This document shows positions 19,205 through 29,304 of a DNA stretch of 64,000 bases, in pieces (position 1 is the stretch's first letter; each line of letters begins with the position of its first letter). Made by a program: the position numbers and the translations under genes. The stretch spans positions 124,001 through 188,000 of the forward strand of contig CAWACK010000010.1 of the NCBI GenBank assembly GCA_963780545.1, in the 5' to 3' direction. The notes below the pieces were generated by a model that was given only the letters and a program-made list of their open reading frames with translations, did no database searches and was not told the DNA's origin. The DNA comes from UBA8941 sp963780545 (GTDB lineage: Archaea > Thermoproteota > Bathyarchaeia > TCS64).

Positions 19205-21157
19205 GCCCCGAGACGATTTTCTTCGGGCGTGATTTTACTACTGATTACTCTAAGGCGATGGATAAGGAGTGGATCATTACAAATGGTTTGGGGGGATACG
19301 CCTCCTCAACCATCATCGGGGCGAATACTCGAGGTTATCATGGATTATTGGTGGCGAGTCTACCTCCAAACCTCCGACGCGTATTGCTCCTCTCAAAGCT
19401 TGAGGAGGAGATTATCATCGATGGTGAGAAGCATGCCCTCTCAGTGAACAGGTACCCAAATACAATTTACCCAGATGGAAACAAGTACCTCGTAGAGTTC
19501 CGTCTTAATCCCTCGCCGAGGTACATTTACAAGATTGGTGGAGCCAACCTTGAGAAAACGATTACTATGCCAGTTGGGCGGAACACATCGATAATCTCCT
19601 ACAAATTAGACGCGCCTTCCAACCTCGAGCTACTGATTCGTCCCCTTATAAACTGCAGAGACTTCCACTCGAGAACCAGGGTGGATTCTAGGTTAACCTT
19701 CTCGCAGTATCCGATTCTTGGGGGAGTCCGCTTAGAGTCCAACGTTGAGGGACAGAATCTTTTCCTGAGAAGTAGCAGTGGCGAGTACGAGCCCTCTGAG
19801 AATTGGAATAGAAACATGGTTTATGATTTAGAGACAGAGAGGGGCCTTGTTGATCGAGAAGACCATTTCAGCCCGGGCATCTTCAAGGCGACTCTTAAGG
19901 ATCAGGATCCTTTTAACATAGTGGCTTCAGTTGACGAATCAGTACTCTCTAATGAGGTGGCGTTGGGAGAAGCTGCGAAGAATAAACTAGTTTCATCGAG
20001 TAGCAATCACCTACGTGACTGGCTGATCCACTCTTCGGATCAATTCATTGTGAAGCTACCTGATGGCACGTAACACGATTGTGGCGGGCTATCATTGGTT
20101 TGGGGAATGGGGTAGAGATGCTACCATCGCCTTACCCGGTTTATTACTAACAACTGGGAGATTTGAAGAAGCAAAGAATGTTATAAGGAGATATTTGAAC
20201 AATACGCGAAATGGTCTTGTCCCAGTATACTTTGACGAAGGCAAGAGGCCTCACTACGCGTCGATAGATACTTCGCTCTGGCTAATCTACTCGACTTACA
20301 AATACTTCGAATACACCTCTGATCTCACATTCATCAGAGAGGCCTATCCGAAACTCCGCGAAATCATTGAATGGTATCGACGCGGAACTGACTATAGCAA
20401 GGTCGCTGAAGACTCTTTACTGGAGGCAAAATCGGGGGAGTATTCTCTCACATGGATGGATGCTAGGGTCGATGGCGCCCCGGCCACTCCGAGGATAGGT
20501 AAGTGCGTTGAGGTGAATGCTCTCTGGTATAATGCACTCAGATCCGTCGAGGATCTATCAAGAAGGGTCGATGAGGACCCTGAACCCTATAGGAAGCTTG
20601 GGTCAGATGTTTTAACCAGTTTCAACGAGGTGTTTTGGTGCGATGAGGGTGGCTACCTATATGATTATGTTGATGAGGAAGGAGGCGACGACTCGGTTAG
20701 GCCGAATCAGATCTTTTCTCTAAGTCTTCCCTTCCCCGTTTTATGGCGTGAGAGATGGGGGAGAGTTCTCAAAAACGTTGAGCGATACCTTCTGACACCT
20801 TATGGTTTGAGGACTCTTTCACCCAGAGATGCTAGATACCATGGAATATGCTTCGGAGGCCCGAGAGACCGCGATCTCGCATACCATAATGGTACTGTGT
20901 GGGCCTGGCTTATTGGGCCCTTTATATCGGCTTATGTAAAGCTAGGTTGGAGCCCTACTTCAATGATGATTCGCCATATTCTCAAGGCCTTCGATCAGCA
21001 CTTATGCGAAGCTGGTTTAGGTAATGTATCTGAGATCTTTGATGGTGATGCTCCTCATCACCCACGCGGCTGCATCGCTCAGGCTTGGAGCGTCGGGGAG
21101 CTTCTGAGAGTAATTTCGGAGGATTTGGGTGGGATAAAAGTGAGATCTACAGCATGA
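19201..21157 (+). CDS. Glycogen debranching enzyme (amylo-alpha-1,6-glucosidase), one frameshift
   Basis: The first part (ATG 19201 to ~20070) is the GDE N-terminal beta-sandwich domain with ITNGLGGYASSTIIGANTR and YHGLLVASL. The second part is the (alpha/alpha)6 catalytic domain beginning IVAGYHWFGEWGRDATIALPG and including SLTWMDARVDG and a Glu-Val-Asn-Ala-Leu-Trp-Tyr motif. The reading frame shifts near 20062-20073, where LPDGT meets RNTIVAGYHWF. Repaired length is ~651 residues. It is coupled by 4-nt overlaps to the GH57 gene before it and, if that starts at 21154, to the GalT-like gene after it. Confidence 0.9.
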
Positions 21158-22200
21158 AACACTACGTCAGATTTGAGAAGGACATACAAGAAACAACGAT
21201 TCTGACCCCATCAACAGGATTCAAACCACAGGTCCAACTGGTTGAGCGTAGGAAGGACACGCTTCTTGATAGGTGGTGTAGAATTAACAATGAAAGAGCG
21301 AATAGGCCAAAGGTTAGGGCTGGCGACTTCTCGATTTTAGAGCTATTTGAGTCTACTAGGAAAAGTTGTCCCTTTTGTCCTGATCGCGTGGATGCAAATA
21401 CCCCGATGTTTCCTGAGAGCCTTATTCCAGGGGGTAGGTTGAGGGTTGGTGAAGCCATTGCTTTCCCGAACCTCTTCGCATTCGCCCAACATCATGCGGT
21501 TGTTGTATTAACCGCGGAGCATTTCATTCCACTTGATAAGTTCGATGCTGTACACATTGGCAATGGGCTTGAGGCTTCAATCAGATACATTAAAGCAGTG
21601 AGGGCCAGACACCCTCAGATCAGGTTCTGCTCTATAAACTGGAATCATCTTCCAACAGCTGCGGCAAGTATGCTACACCCACACTTCCAGGTGATCGCCG
21701 ATGAGGTCCCAACTCATTACCTCTACGATGTGTTGGAGGCGTCTAGAATTTTCCACGAGAAGCATGGTTTGAGTTACTGGAGGGACATCGTTGAGGCAGA
21801 AGAGGAGAATTTAGAGCGTTTTATCACAAAGTTTGGCGGTTCAAATTGGTACACCAGTTTCTGTGGGCTGGGGAACAACGACGTGGTCGGTGTCGTTGAT
21901 GCCTCCAATATTTTTGAGATGAATGAGGCTACGCTCGGAGACTTAGCGGAAGGATTATCAGCCATGCTGAAAGGTTACAGCGCGCTTGGTGTGCAGGGTT
22001 TCAATATGTCTATTTTCTCCGGACCATTAGACTCACACTTACGAGATTTTAGCGTCCACTTGAGAATGATCTCCAGGCCTGACGTTAAACCAATCTATAC
22101 AACCGATGCCGGGTTCATGGAGAGGCTTCACGATGAGGTTGTAATCGAAACAAAGCCGGAGGATGCGGCCTCGAAGATTCGATCGACTATTAGTGGATGA
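21154..22200 (+). CDS. Galactose-1-phosphate uridylyltransferase-like (HIT superfamily) protein
   Basis: GalT-type enzymes exchange a nucleotide between NDP-sugar and sugar-1-phosphate through a histidine intermediate. CPFCPD gives the zinc pair and HPHFQVIAD the HPHxQ catalytic motif. ATG 21154 (KHYVRFEKDIQETTIL) overlaps the debranching stop. The frame also opens upstream but lies inside that gene. At 348 residues it fits the family. In a glycogen locus it more likely handles glucose-1-phosphate (ADP- or UDP-glucose turnover) than galactose. Its 3' end overlaps the convergent glycosyltransferase by 11 nt. Confidence 0.85.
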   Translation: MKHYVRFEKDIQETTILTPSTGFKPQVQLVERRKDTLLDRWCRINNERANRPKVRAGDFSILELFESTRKSCPFCPDRVDANTPMFPESLIPGGRLRVGEAIAFPNLFAFAQHHAVVVLTAEHFIPLDKFDAVHIGNGLEASIRYIKAVRARHPQIRFCSINWNHLPTAAASMLHPHFQVIADEVPTHYLYDVLEASRIFHEKHGLSYWRDIVEAEEENLERFITKFGGSNWYTSFCGLGNNDVVGVVDASNIFEMNEATLGDLAEGLSAMLKGYSALGVQGFNMSIFSGPLDSHLRDFSVHLRMISRPDVKPIYTTDAGFMERLHDEVVIETKPEDAASKIRSTISG

Positions 22201-23442
22201 CCTTCTGATAGACCTTTAGCGTCTCCGAAATAGATTCATCCCATGTGAAACAGTCGAGAACTCTTTGCCTACCATTTAGCCCCCAAGCCTTCGCTTCTTC
22301 TTTGTCTCGCAGCACCTCATTTATTCCCCACGCTATATCCATTGGATCTCCTCCGTTGACGTGAATACCACATTTTTCTGGACCGTTCGGTATGACTTGT
22401 TCAGCGAATCCTACGACGCCTCGGGCTCCAACTACCACGGGTTTAGCCATGGACATTGCCTCGAGACTCACAATCCCAAATGGCTCGTATTTGGATGGGA
22501 AGACGCAGACGTCAGATGCCGCGTAGTGTTGAATCCTCTCTTCTTCGGATACAAATTCGAATTGGAGCTTCACGTTACTGAGTTAGACCGAGATTGTTGA
22601 CTAGATTCTGAATCTCGTTCTCCTGCTCACCGATTCCTAGGATCACTAGTTTAGTTTTTGGCGACCTCTTTTGGACTTCTACCATGGAATTTACGAGTTC
22701 CATTGCCCCCTTTACGTGGGTTAGTCTCCCGACGAACAGCACCATGTTTTCGTCTTCAGTTATCTGGTATTTTCTCCGGATCGCTTGTGCCTCTTTCTTG
22801 GTGTATTTGTTTGGGTCGTATTTTGATGGGTCGACTCCGTTCCATACAACGTTGATTTTGTCTCCGTTCCACCCGTGGGTTATCAGATCATACTTCATTG
22901 CGCTGCTTACAGTCACAACCTGGTCCGCGCTATCTGAGGCTGTTTTCTCGATATTGGAGACTACTTCTGAACCTCTACCGTTTGTTCTGCCCCACTCTGT
23001 GGAGTGGACGTGGAAGACGCATGGTAGATCTGAGTTTTGCTTTACCATTAGGCCGGCTATGCCGCTGAGCCAGTCGTGGTATGATACCATGTCGAATTTG
23101 TATCCTTGCTCAATGATGAGGTCGTTGAGTAGTTTTGTCAGCTGATAGGGTGTTGTACATCATTATGTCGCTGAAGAACTTGAGCCCAGACCCCCATCGT
23201 CTCAGACCGTGGTCAGCAATTAGTGACAAAACGTTACTGGCATCTGAGATAAGAGGTCGATGGACTTCTACTCCTTCGAGAACCTCACGGGTTGGAAGCC
23301 TGCCCCTATTAAGTGTGAAGACTGATACTTCGTGTCCCTTTTTCACCAAGCCCGGGGCCATATACTGAGCGTAGGTACCTAGGCCACCCGCTATGGTGGG
23401 GGGATACTCCCATACGAATAAAGCAATCCGCATTACATTCAC
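22190..23442 (-). CDS. GT4-family glycosyltransferase (glycogen synthase type), two frameshifts
   Basis: The N-terminus VWEYPPTIAGGLGTYAQ is the acceptor-side glycine loop of GT-B synthases. The middle part has SYHDWLSGIAGL, HSTEWGR and LFVGRLTHVKGA. The last part has SKYEPFGIVSLEAM, the E-x7-E donor-binding motif. Frames change near 23100-23110 and near 22574. Repaired length is about 417 residues. It is probably an ADP- or UDP-glucose-using alpha-glucan synthase, though the GT4 family also includes trehalose and other synthases. It is first to be read after the neighbouring GT gene on the same strand, separated by 60 nt. Confidence 0.85.
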
Positions 23443-23502
23443 CAGAATTGACTGTAATTGAATTTTATATGGTTCGTTTCTGTTGGATAGGTATCTCGAG
23501 GG

Positions 23503-24694
23503 TTAAAATGGTTTCCATTTACCCTCAGTGTACTCGAGCATGGTTCTCATGTATGTGCCTATTGTACTGGTGGCTATTGCACTCCATTCATATGATTTAA
23601 CCCGTATTGAAGCCTCTTTTCTTAGAGAATCAGCGTATCTATGGTCAGTCAAAATTTTTCTTATCCCCCACGCTAGGGACTCTGGGTTTTGGTACACAAA
23701 TGTGGCGGTCCTGTCGTGTTCTAGGATCTCCCCCAGTCCTCCTGATCCTGAGGTCACAATTGGGGAACCCCCGGCCATAGCCTCTAATGCAACTATTCCG
23801 AAGGGCTCGTAGATGGAGGGTATGAGGCAGACGTCAGCTACTCTAAATAGCCCCCTGATTGTTTCTGTTTCGAGGAAGCCAGTCACATATACCTTATCCG
23901 ATAGGCCAAGTTCGTTTACTCGTCTTATCAGCTCCTCCTTCAGATAGCCCTCACCAACGATAACGATCTTCACATTTAGTCCATAAAGATGGGGCGCGGC
24001 TTCCACGATTGTTGATACTCCCTTCTCATGGACGAGTCTACCAACGAATAAGACAAGTTTCTCGTTTGGCTGCGCGAATCTGGATCTCAGCTGCTTGAGG
24101 TTGATTGGTGCCCTGAATAGCTCCGTGTTGATTCCGTTAGGGATAATATCGATCCTTATCTCGTCTACGCCTAGTGTTGAGCTGACCTCCTTGGCCATGT
24201 ATTTACTGCAGCAGATTATTCTCCAAGCCTCTCTGGTTAGCCAGCCCTCGATTGAGCTAATCATCCTCTGGTAATCGTTGTGGATGCCGCTTCTTCTTCC
24301 GTACTCGGTGGAGTGTATAGTCGCGACAAGTGGTATGCGGAACATGTGTTTAAGTCCGATTGAGGCGCTGGCTACAAGCCAATCATGTGCGTGGAGTATG
24401 GAGATGTCGTTTGAGGAGATTATATCAGCGATTTCCCTCTGGAGATTGACATTCATCATCGCGACCCATGTGGCAAAATCGGGGGTGGGGTTGTTATAGG
24501 AGTCGATTCGGTGGACGATCACTCCATCCACGACCTCGTATGTCTCTGCGCCTGGGAAGTCGCAGGTGGCTACGTGAACCTCGATCCCCTTCTTTACTAG
24601 AGCTCTTGATAAGCTCGTATACGTGTGGCGCAAGACCCCCAATAATTCTGGGAGGGAATTCCCAAGCTAACATCAAAACATTGGGGGTGAGCAA
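23503..24694 (-). CDS. Second GT4-family glycosyltransferase, one frameshift
   Basis: From ATG 24694 the protein reads VLMLAWEFPPRIIGGLAPHVYEL, then the frame slips near 24610-24620 and continues SRALVKKGIEVHVATCDFP through a complete GT-B protein. HAHDWLVAS, HSTEYGRRSG, VGRLVHEKGV and SIYEPFGIVALEAM are intact. Length is ~396 residues. It is a paralogue of the gene at 22190 and probably takes part in alpha-glucan chain synthesis. It sits 5 nt after the half-GT gene upstream and so is probably co-transcribed with it. Confidence 0.87.
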
Positions 24695-24698
24695 GTCC

Positions 24699-25595
24699 TC
24701 ACTCTCGATTGTTAGTTGTTGTTTTCCTATATGACTTTATGATTTCTTTGATCCAACCTTGTTCGGTTGGGGATACAACGATTATTTTGCTTTCGGGTAC
24801 CTCATGGATCTTTATGACTTCTTTTTTCATAGAATCCGATTTCGTGATCACTAGATCAGATTCATTTGACCCAATCTTCTCCAAGCCTTTGATGCATGAG
24901 CTTAGGGGAGACGAGGGATCTGGTGATCTCTGGTCTTCGAGGCTATGTATTGTGAAGATGAACGGTATGCCGAGGGCTCTCTTCAGATTTATGCCTGCAG
25001 ATACGAAGTGCCACTCGTGGACATCTAATAGGTCGATTTCTCCTTTTCTACTATAGTATATGTCCGAAACTATCCGTTCTATCTCTGAGTTTAGTGTAAG
25101 GCACCAGGTGATGACGGAGATGTGTGGCTCAACTGGGTTTGATGCCCAGAATAACTCGAGTAGATCGGATCGTCTCTCGTACAAATACGGTGAGTCGTGA
25201 CAGGTGACCACGCTTGTTGGTATATTGAACTTGTTGAGACCCGATGTAAGGCGCTCTAAGTGGTGCGCCATATCACCTATAATTCTTGGGGGGTACTCCC
25301 AGGTTAGTATTACTGGAGTTATTTTCGTCAATCCATGCATCACGTGTAGAGGGAAGAGACTCGGATAATACCTCGACCGGTTAAGTGGTAGTCGCCTTGT
25401 ACCTGTTTGGTCGGTTGAAAACTCAAGGTAGCCTGAGTTGATCTGGCTGGAGATGATTTCCTCTAGCTGCTCTTTGTTTATGTTTGTTAGTTTTATAAGT
25501 TCGTCGAGTGTTTTGCCTGTTTTCCCAATGATTGCACCCGCGTTATGCAGGGATACTAGTAAAATTTGGTTTGGTGTTTGCCCCCTTCCGCTCAT
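24699..25595 (-). CDS. Winged-helix domain fused to a lone GT-B N-terminal domain
   Basis: Residues ~1-85 look like a winged-helix domain (LLVSLHNAGAIIGKTGKTLDEL, then a wing with a Thr-Asp-x-x-Gly turn). Residues ~90-298 match only the acceptor-side Rossmann domain of GT4/GT5 synthases: ILTWEYPPRIIGDMAHHLERL, DVHEWHFVSAG and IHSLEDQRS. The donor-binding domain with E-x7-E is absent, and the frame ends normally 4 nt before the next gene. Asp replaces the second Gly of the usual GGL loop. It is unlikely to be a catalyst. A sugar-sensing regulator or non-catalytic partner of the downstream synthase is more plausible. Confidence 0.7.
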   Translation of the reverse strand: MSGRGQTPNQILLVSLHNAGAIIGKTGKTLDELIKLTNINKEQLEEIISSQINSGYLEFSTDQTGTRRLPLNRSRYYPSLFPLHVMHGLTKITPVILTWEYPPRIIGDMAHHLERLTSGLNKFNIPTSVVTCHDSPYLYERRSDLLELFWASNPVEPHISVITWCLTLNSEIERIVSDIYYSRKGEIDLLDVHEWHFVSAGINLKRALGIPFIFTIHSLEDQRSPDPSSPLSSCIKGLEKIGSNESDLVITKSDSMKKEVIKIHEVPESKIIVVSPTEQGWIKEIIKSYRKTTTNNRE

Positions 25596-25659
25596 CGTTT
25601 GTTAGTTTGTGTTGTTTGACTAATTAACTTATGTAAATACCGAATTAATTTAGGTGAAG

Positions 25660-26010
25660 CTAGGTTGTTGGTTCATCCGCGAGTTTTCTTAGGTAGCCAA
25701 GTCTGAGTCTCGTAATTTGAAGTAGTCGCTTCCGCATTTTATCGCCGTGAAATTCACCTCGTTTGAGGTTTAAGACCTGTTTAGCAAGAGTCTCGTCTCC
25801 GAGCATTGAGATCCATTTCTCGAAGTCGCCTCTATTCATGTGGAATTCTATGGAAGCTGTCTCTACGGTTCTAATCGAGTCTATGAATCCAGCTAAGCTA
25901 TTTGCAGATATGCCCGTAGGTACACCTACGTCTCGATAGAAGATGAATGCCCGCTCTTGGGGTTGTTCCCCTAAGATTTTAAGGGTCTCTTCTTTAGTTG
26001 GCTTATGCAT
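25660..26010 (-). CDS. Stand-alone DUF5752 protein
   Basis: The 116-residue product is the same domain as the C-terminus of the GH57 protein in this window, sharing a Gly-Phe-x-Asp turn, SIEFHMNRGDFEKWI and a following helix with LAKQVL. It has no signal or membrane segment. Because the domain recurs in a glucan locus, once fused to a catalyst and once free, a glucan-binding or enzyme-docking role is plausible but unproven. It lies between phosphoglucose isomerase (upstream, 58 nt) and the wHTH/half-GT gene. Confidence 0.7.
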   Translation of the reverse strand: MHKPTKEETLKILGEQPQERAFIFYRDVGVPTGISANSLAGFIDSIRTVETASIEFHMNRGDFEKWISMLGDETLAKQVLNLKRGEFHGDKMRKRLLQITRLRLGYLRKLADEPTT

Positions 26011-26067
26011 GGGTAATTGATCAGTTTCGTCTATTTAACTGTAAAGGTTTTGGGGATGAGGATGATT

Positions 26068-27492
26068 TTATTGGATGAAGGTAGGCTCATTAACTTTGAA
26101 GAGAAGCGCTCTATCGTGCAGTGTATTATTTGTTGCGTAGGCTATATTTTGGACCGTGTCAATGTTTTTCATGAGGATCGGCTCTGAAACACCATCTATG
26201 CGGTGCTCATAAACGCTCTTGATTAATATTATGAAGAGGGTATTCCGGTTCCTGCTTGCCGCTTGATATGAGTGATGATTCCAATCGCTTCCAACGAATA
26301 CAAGGGTTTCCAATTCGGGGAAGGCGCTTTTCAACCGTTTACGCAGCAGATTCTTAAAGTCGTCACGGAGATACCAGTAGCATACTACTTCAAGAAACCT
26401 TATTTGTGGTTTCAGTTGGATGTGATTTCTTATTTTTGCCACGAGTCCAGTGGGTGTAACCAGTTCGATGATAGGAAGTTTCAGGGGATCGATGAGGTTC
26501 ATCTCCCTCTTGTATAACTCTACATCGGGCTGAGTCACGAAGTTAATTCTCTTTTCGTAGGCGAAGATGGCTGTGAAGACCTCTAGCAGATACATGTTCA
26601 CCATGGTTTTCACATCTAAGTTTGGTGAGTCGACTTCGAATCGAACCGGTTCGAATCCGGGAATTATTGATCCCCCCGTGGGTAACACAATTGTTTTTGG
26701 GTTGTAATTGGCGATTTTTGAGCCTAGGGATTCCTGAATGAGCTGAGTGACCCAGGTTTCGAGGGCGTTTGCGAATGGCTCATCCAGAATTATTGCGAAG
26801 TTCTGAGTCTCTTTATTCGCTAGTGAATAGGCCTTCTTCGCTGAGAATTCTAGGAGCGCTTCTCTGAGTCTGAGGTATTCCTCCCAGATCTTATGCATTT
26901 CTGTCAGGTTCCTGTTGAGGGTTAGGTAGAGCGGGATTAGAAAAATCGCTGTGTGTGGTGCCGTAAATCTACCGCCGATGTCTGTTCCTTCGTTTACCTG
27001 TATTGGGAGGGTTGTGGGGTTTCCCCACCCGCTGCTTTCGATCGACTCTCTTCCTTTTGGTAGGTCAGTAAACCAGAGAAAGTGTTTTCTGGGATCAAGT
27101 CCCTGTGATTCGAATTTTTGACTAATCGCCCTCAATATATCCTGTGTTTCTTTTGTGGTTCCAGATTTTGAGATTCCGATTACCAGGGTCTGCTGTAGAG
27201 AAACGATTTGCGAAAAAAGTTCCTTGAGGGCTGCTGGGTCGAGGCTGTCGATTGTATATATTTTAGCCTCAGTTTGGTTGCCATGGATTTTAGTCATCGC
27301 CTTGATGGCGTTGATCGAGCCACCCATACCGGAAAATACGAAATTATTTTTCCCTTTAACAACGTCTAAATCGGTAAACCTGGTTAAACTCTCCTCGATT
27401 TTCTCCCAGTCTGGGGGGATAACCCAGCCGAGACGAGGGTCATCGCCTTCGAACCCAATGTCTCTGTATAGGTTGGTTTCCTGCATCTCCAA
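26068..27492 (-). CDS. pgi: Glucose-6-phosphate isomerase (PGI superfamily)
   Basis: The enzyme interconverts glucose-6-phosphate and fructose-6-phosphate. Two SIS domains are visible: GMGGSINAIKAM and ISKSGTTKETQD bind the sugar phosphate, and NEGTDIGGRFTAPH contains the catalytic Glu region. The C-terminal half keeps His/Lys regions of the classical PGI fold, unlike cupin-type archaeal PGIs. The 474-residue length fits. Its start overlaps the tail of the upstream phosphohexomutase frame by ~50 nt, and both lie in the - strand glucan operon. Confidence 0.88.
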   Translation of the reverse strand: MEMQETNLYRDIGFEGDDPRLGWVIPPDWEKIEESLTRFTDLDVVKGKNNFVFSGMGGSINAIKAMTKIHGNQTEAKIYTIDSLDPAALKELFSQIVSLQQTLVIGISKSGTTKETQDILRAISQKFESQGLDPRKHFLWFTDLPKGRESIESSGWGNPTTLPIQVNEGTDIGGRFTAPHTAIFLIPLYLTLNRNLTEMHKIWEEYLRLREALLEFSAKKAYSLANKETQNFAIILDEPFANALETWVTQLIQESLGSKIANYNPKTIVLPTGGSIIPGFEPVRFEVDSPNLDVKTMVNMYLLEVFTAIFAYEKRINFVTQPDVELYKREMNLIDPLKLPIIELVTPTGLVAKIRNHIQLKPQIRFLEVVCYWYLRDDFKNLLRKRLKSAFPELETLVFVGSDWNHHSYQAASRNRNTLFIILIKSVYEHRIDGVSEPILMKNIDTVQNIAYATNNTLHDRALLFKVNEPTFIQ

Positions 27493-29124
27493 CTTTCCAA
27501 ATCTCAGAAGCCTTAATTAGGTTTGAGAGCTCTACATCGGGTTTTATGCCAAGGAGAACTTTGCTGATAAATTGTATGAAGCCTATTCTTTCATGTTCTG
27601 TTACTTCAGTATAGACCCTGGCAACGTTTTCCGTTCCTGAGAGTCTTATGCATAACCAGTCGCCGGACTCGAATATGATTTTCAGGCCATCTATGGTGAC
27701 TACTGATTCTATTCTCTGTGAGGTGTTTAGAGAAGTCAGTAGTTTATGAATCGACATTTCCTCGAGATTCGTACCTCGGCTCTGCTCCTCTTTAACTTGG
27801 CTTATCAGTTTATAGCTTCATACCTCAAATCACTGGTTAACTCGACGTTTTCTCTGTTGTAGAAATAGCGTTTCCCTATGGCTGTTTCAATCTCCTCCTT
27901 ATATGTGGAGAAGCTTTTACCGGTTTCTGCGACCATCCAAAGGCACAAGACGCCTATAGCTATGCCGTCGTCCCAGGATTTCATGAATGGTCCAGCGCCT
28001 ACATGGGCAGATTCTTCGCCTGCTATCAGGAAGTTACATCCTTCTTCAATTACCTTTTCGACGAACCATTTGAAGCCTACGGGGGTTTCAACAACCTCCA
28101 AGCCAAAGTACTGTGCGACGGCTTCGACAAAGTTGCTGGTGGCTACTGTTTTACCAACTACACCCTTGAGGTTCTTGCTCGCGAGGAAATGGGTTAACAT
28201 GGCTATTACGTCGTTTCCCTGAATAGGTTTACCGCCGAAGTCGATCAATCCAAACCTATCACCGTCTCCGTCCGTTGCTATCCCGATCGTCGTCGTGTCC
28301 CTTGACACAACGGCAATCAATTCCCTAACGTTATCAAGCTCCGTTGGGTTTGGTGCCCCATTGACCGCTGCGAAACTCGGATCCTTGTTTTCCATATGGA
28401 GAATATTGATGAAGGGTCTATCCGCTTCAATCTCAATTTTTCTATAAAGAGCCTCCAGGTACTTGGCTGTGGTTCCCTGCATGGGATCAAGGACCAGTTT
28501 GAACTTTGGATTCGATTTTACGTAGCCTATTATAGCTTCCCAGGCCTTCAGCCTCTTCAAAGTGGGTAAGATGTATCCATCTACGTATCTCTCCAATGCT
28601 TCACGTAGTGGGAATTCTCGAATCATGCCAGTCGACTTTGCTGATTCGTATATCTCCCTTCGGATGATCGTAGTCTCGTTAGCATATTGAGAGATAAGGT
28701 CAGTAGTCTTTTTGTCTGCGGCTCCGCCGTGATGGGGTGAGAATTTGAAACCATCGTCGGTGAATTTGTTGTGTGAGGCTGTTAGGTTGATTACGCCGCT
28801 GATTTCCTCACTTGAGTTTGCTAAGTATGCCAGAACTGGTGTGGGTGTCGGTTCCTCTATAATTATTTCTACTGGGACAAGGTTTGCGGCCAAGATTGAG
28901 GCAATTTCTTTTGCGTACTCTTGATTGGATCCTCTAGGGTCATATCCTATCAGGATCTTGCCCCTCTTGAGGTAATTGTTATAGTATTCAGATACGCCTT
29001 GAGCGGCGCGTTGAACGTTAGGCAAAGAGAAGTCTTGGCCAATTTTTCCCCTCCAACCACTAGTTCCAAACACTATCTTCATAGTATTACTAGCCAGGTT
29101 ATTTTCTTCAAGAGGCTTCATCAT
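27440..29124 (-). CDS. Phosphoglucomutase/phosphomannomutase, one frameshift
   Basis: The enzyme moves phosphate between C1 and C6 of hexoses. Motifs are FGTSGWRG, NLTASHN (phosphoserine), ATDGDGDR (Mg2+), and AGEESAH (sugar loop). The frame ends at 27805, but the phosphate-binding RLSGTENVARVYTE continues in another frame to 27440, so one indel lies near 27805. ATG 29082 (KIVFGTSG) is a better start than 29124. Repaired size is ~545-560 residues, long for PMM but normal for archaeal/bacterial PGM with an extended tail. It is the first gene of the - strand glucan operon. Confidence 0.88.
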
Positions 29125-29304
29125 TATAATCGCGGCTTCGGTGCCTAAAAAGAGGATATAGTTATGTTATGCGCGTGCACACAACCGAGTTTCGATGAAG
29201 AGAGTCGATTTGATATAGAAGTACCCAAAAACGGCTTAAAGTCCGCATCAAGAAGGTTGAAGTATTTGGTACAAAATCGAGCGATTACTGCATGTAAGAA
29301 TTGT

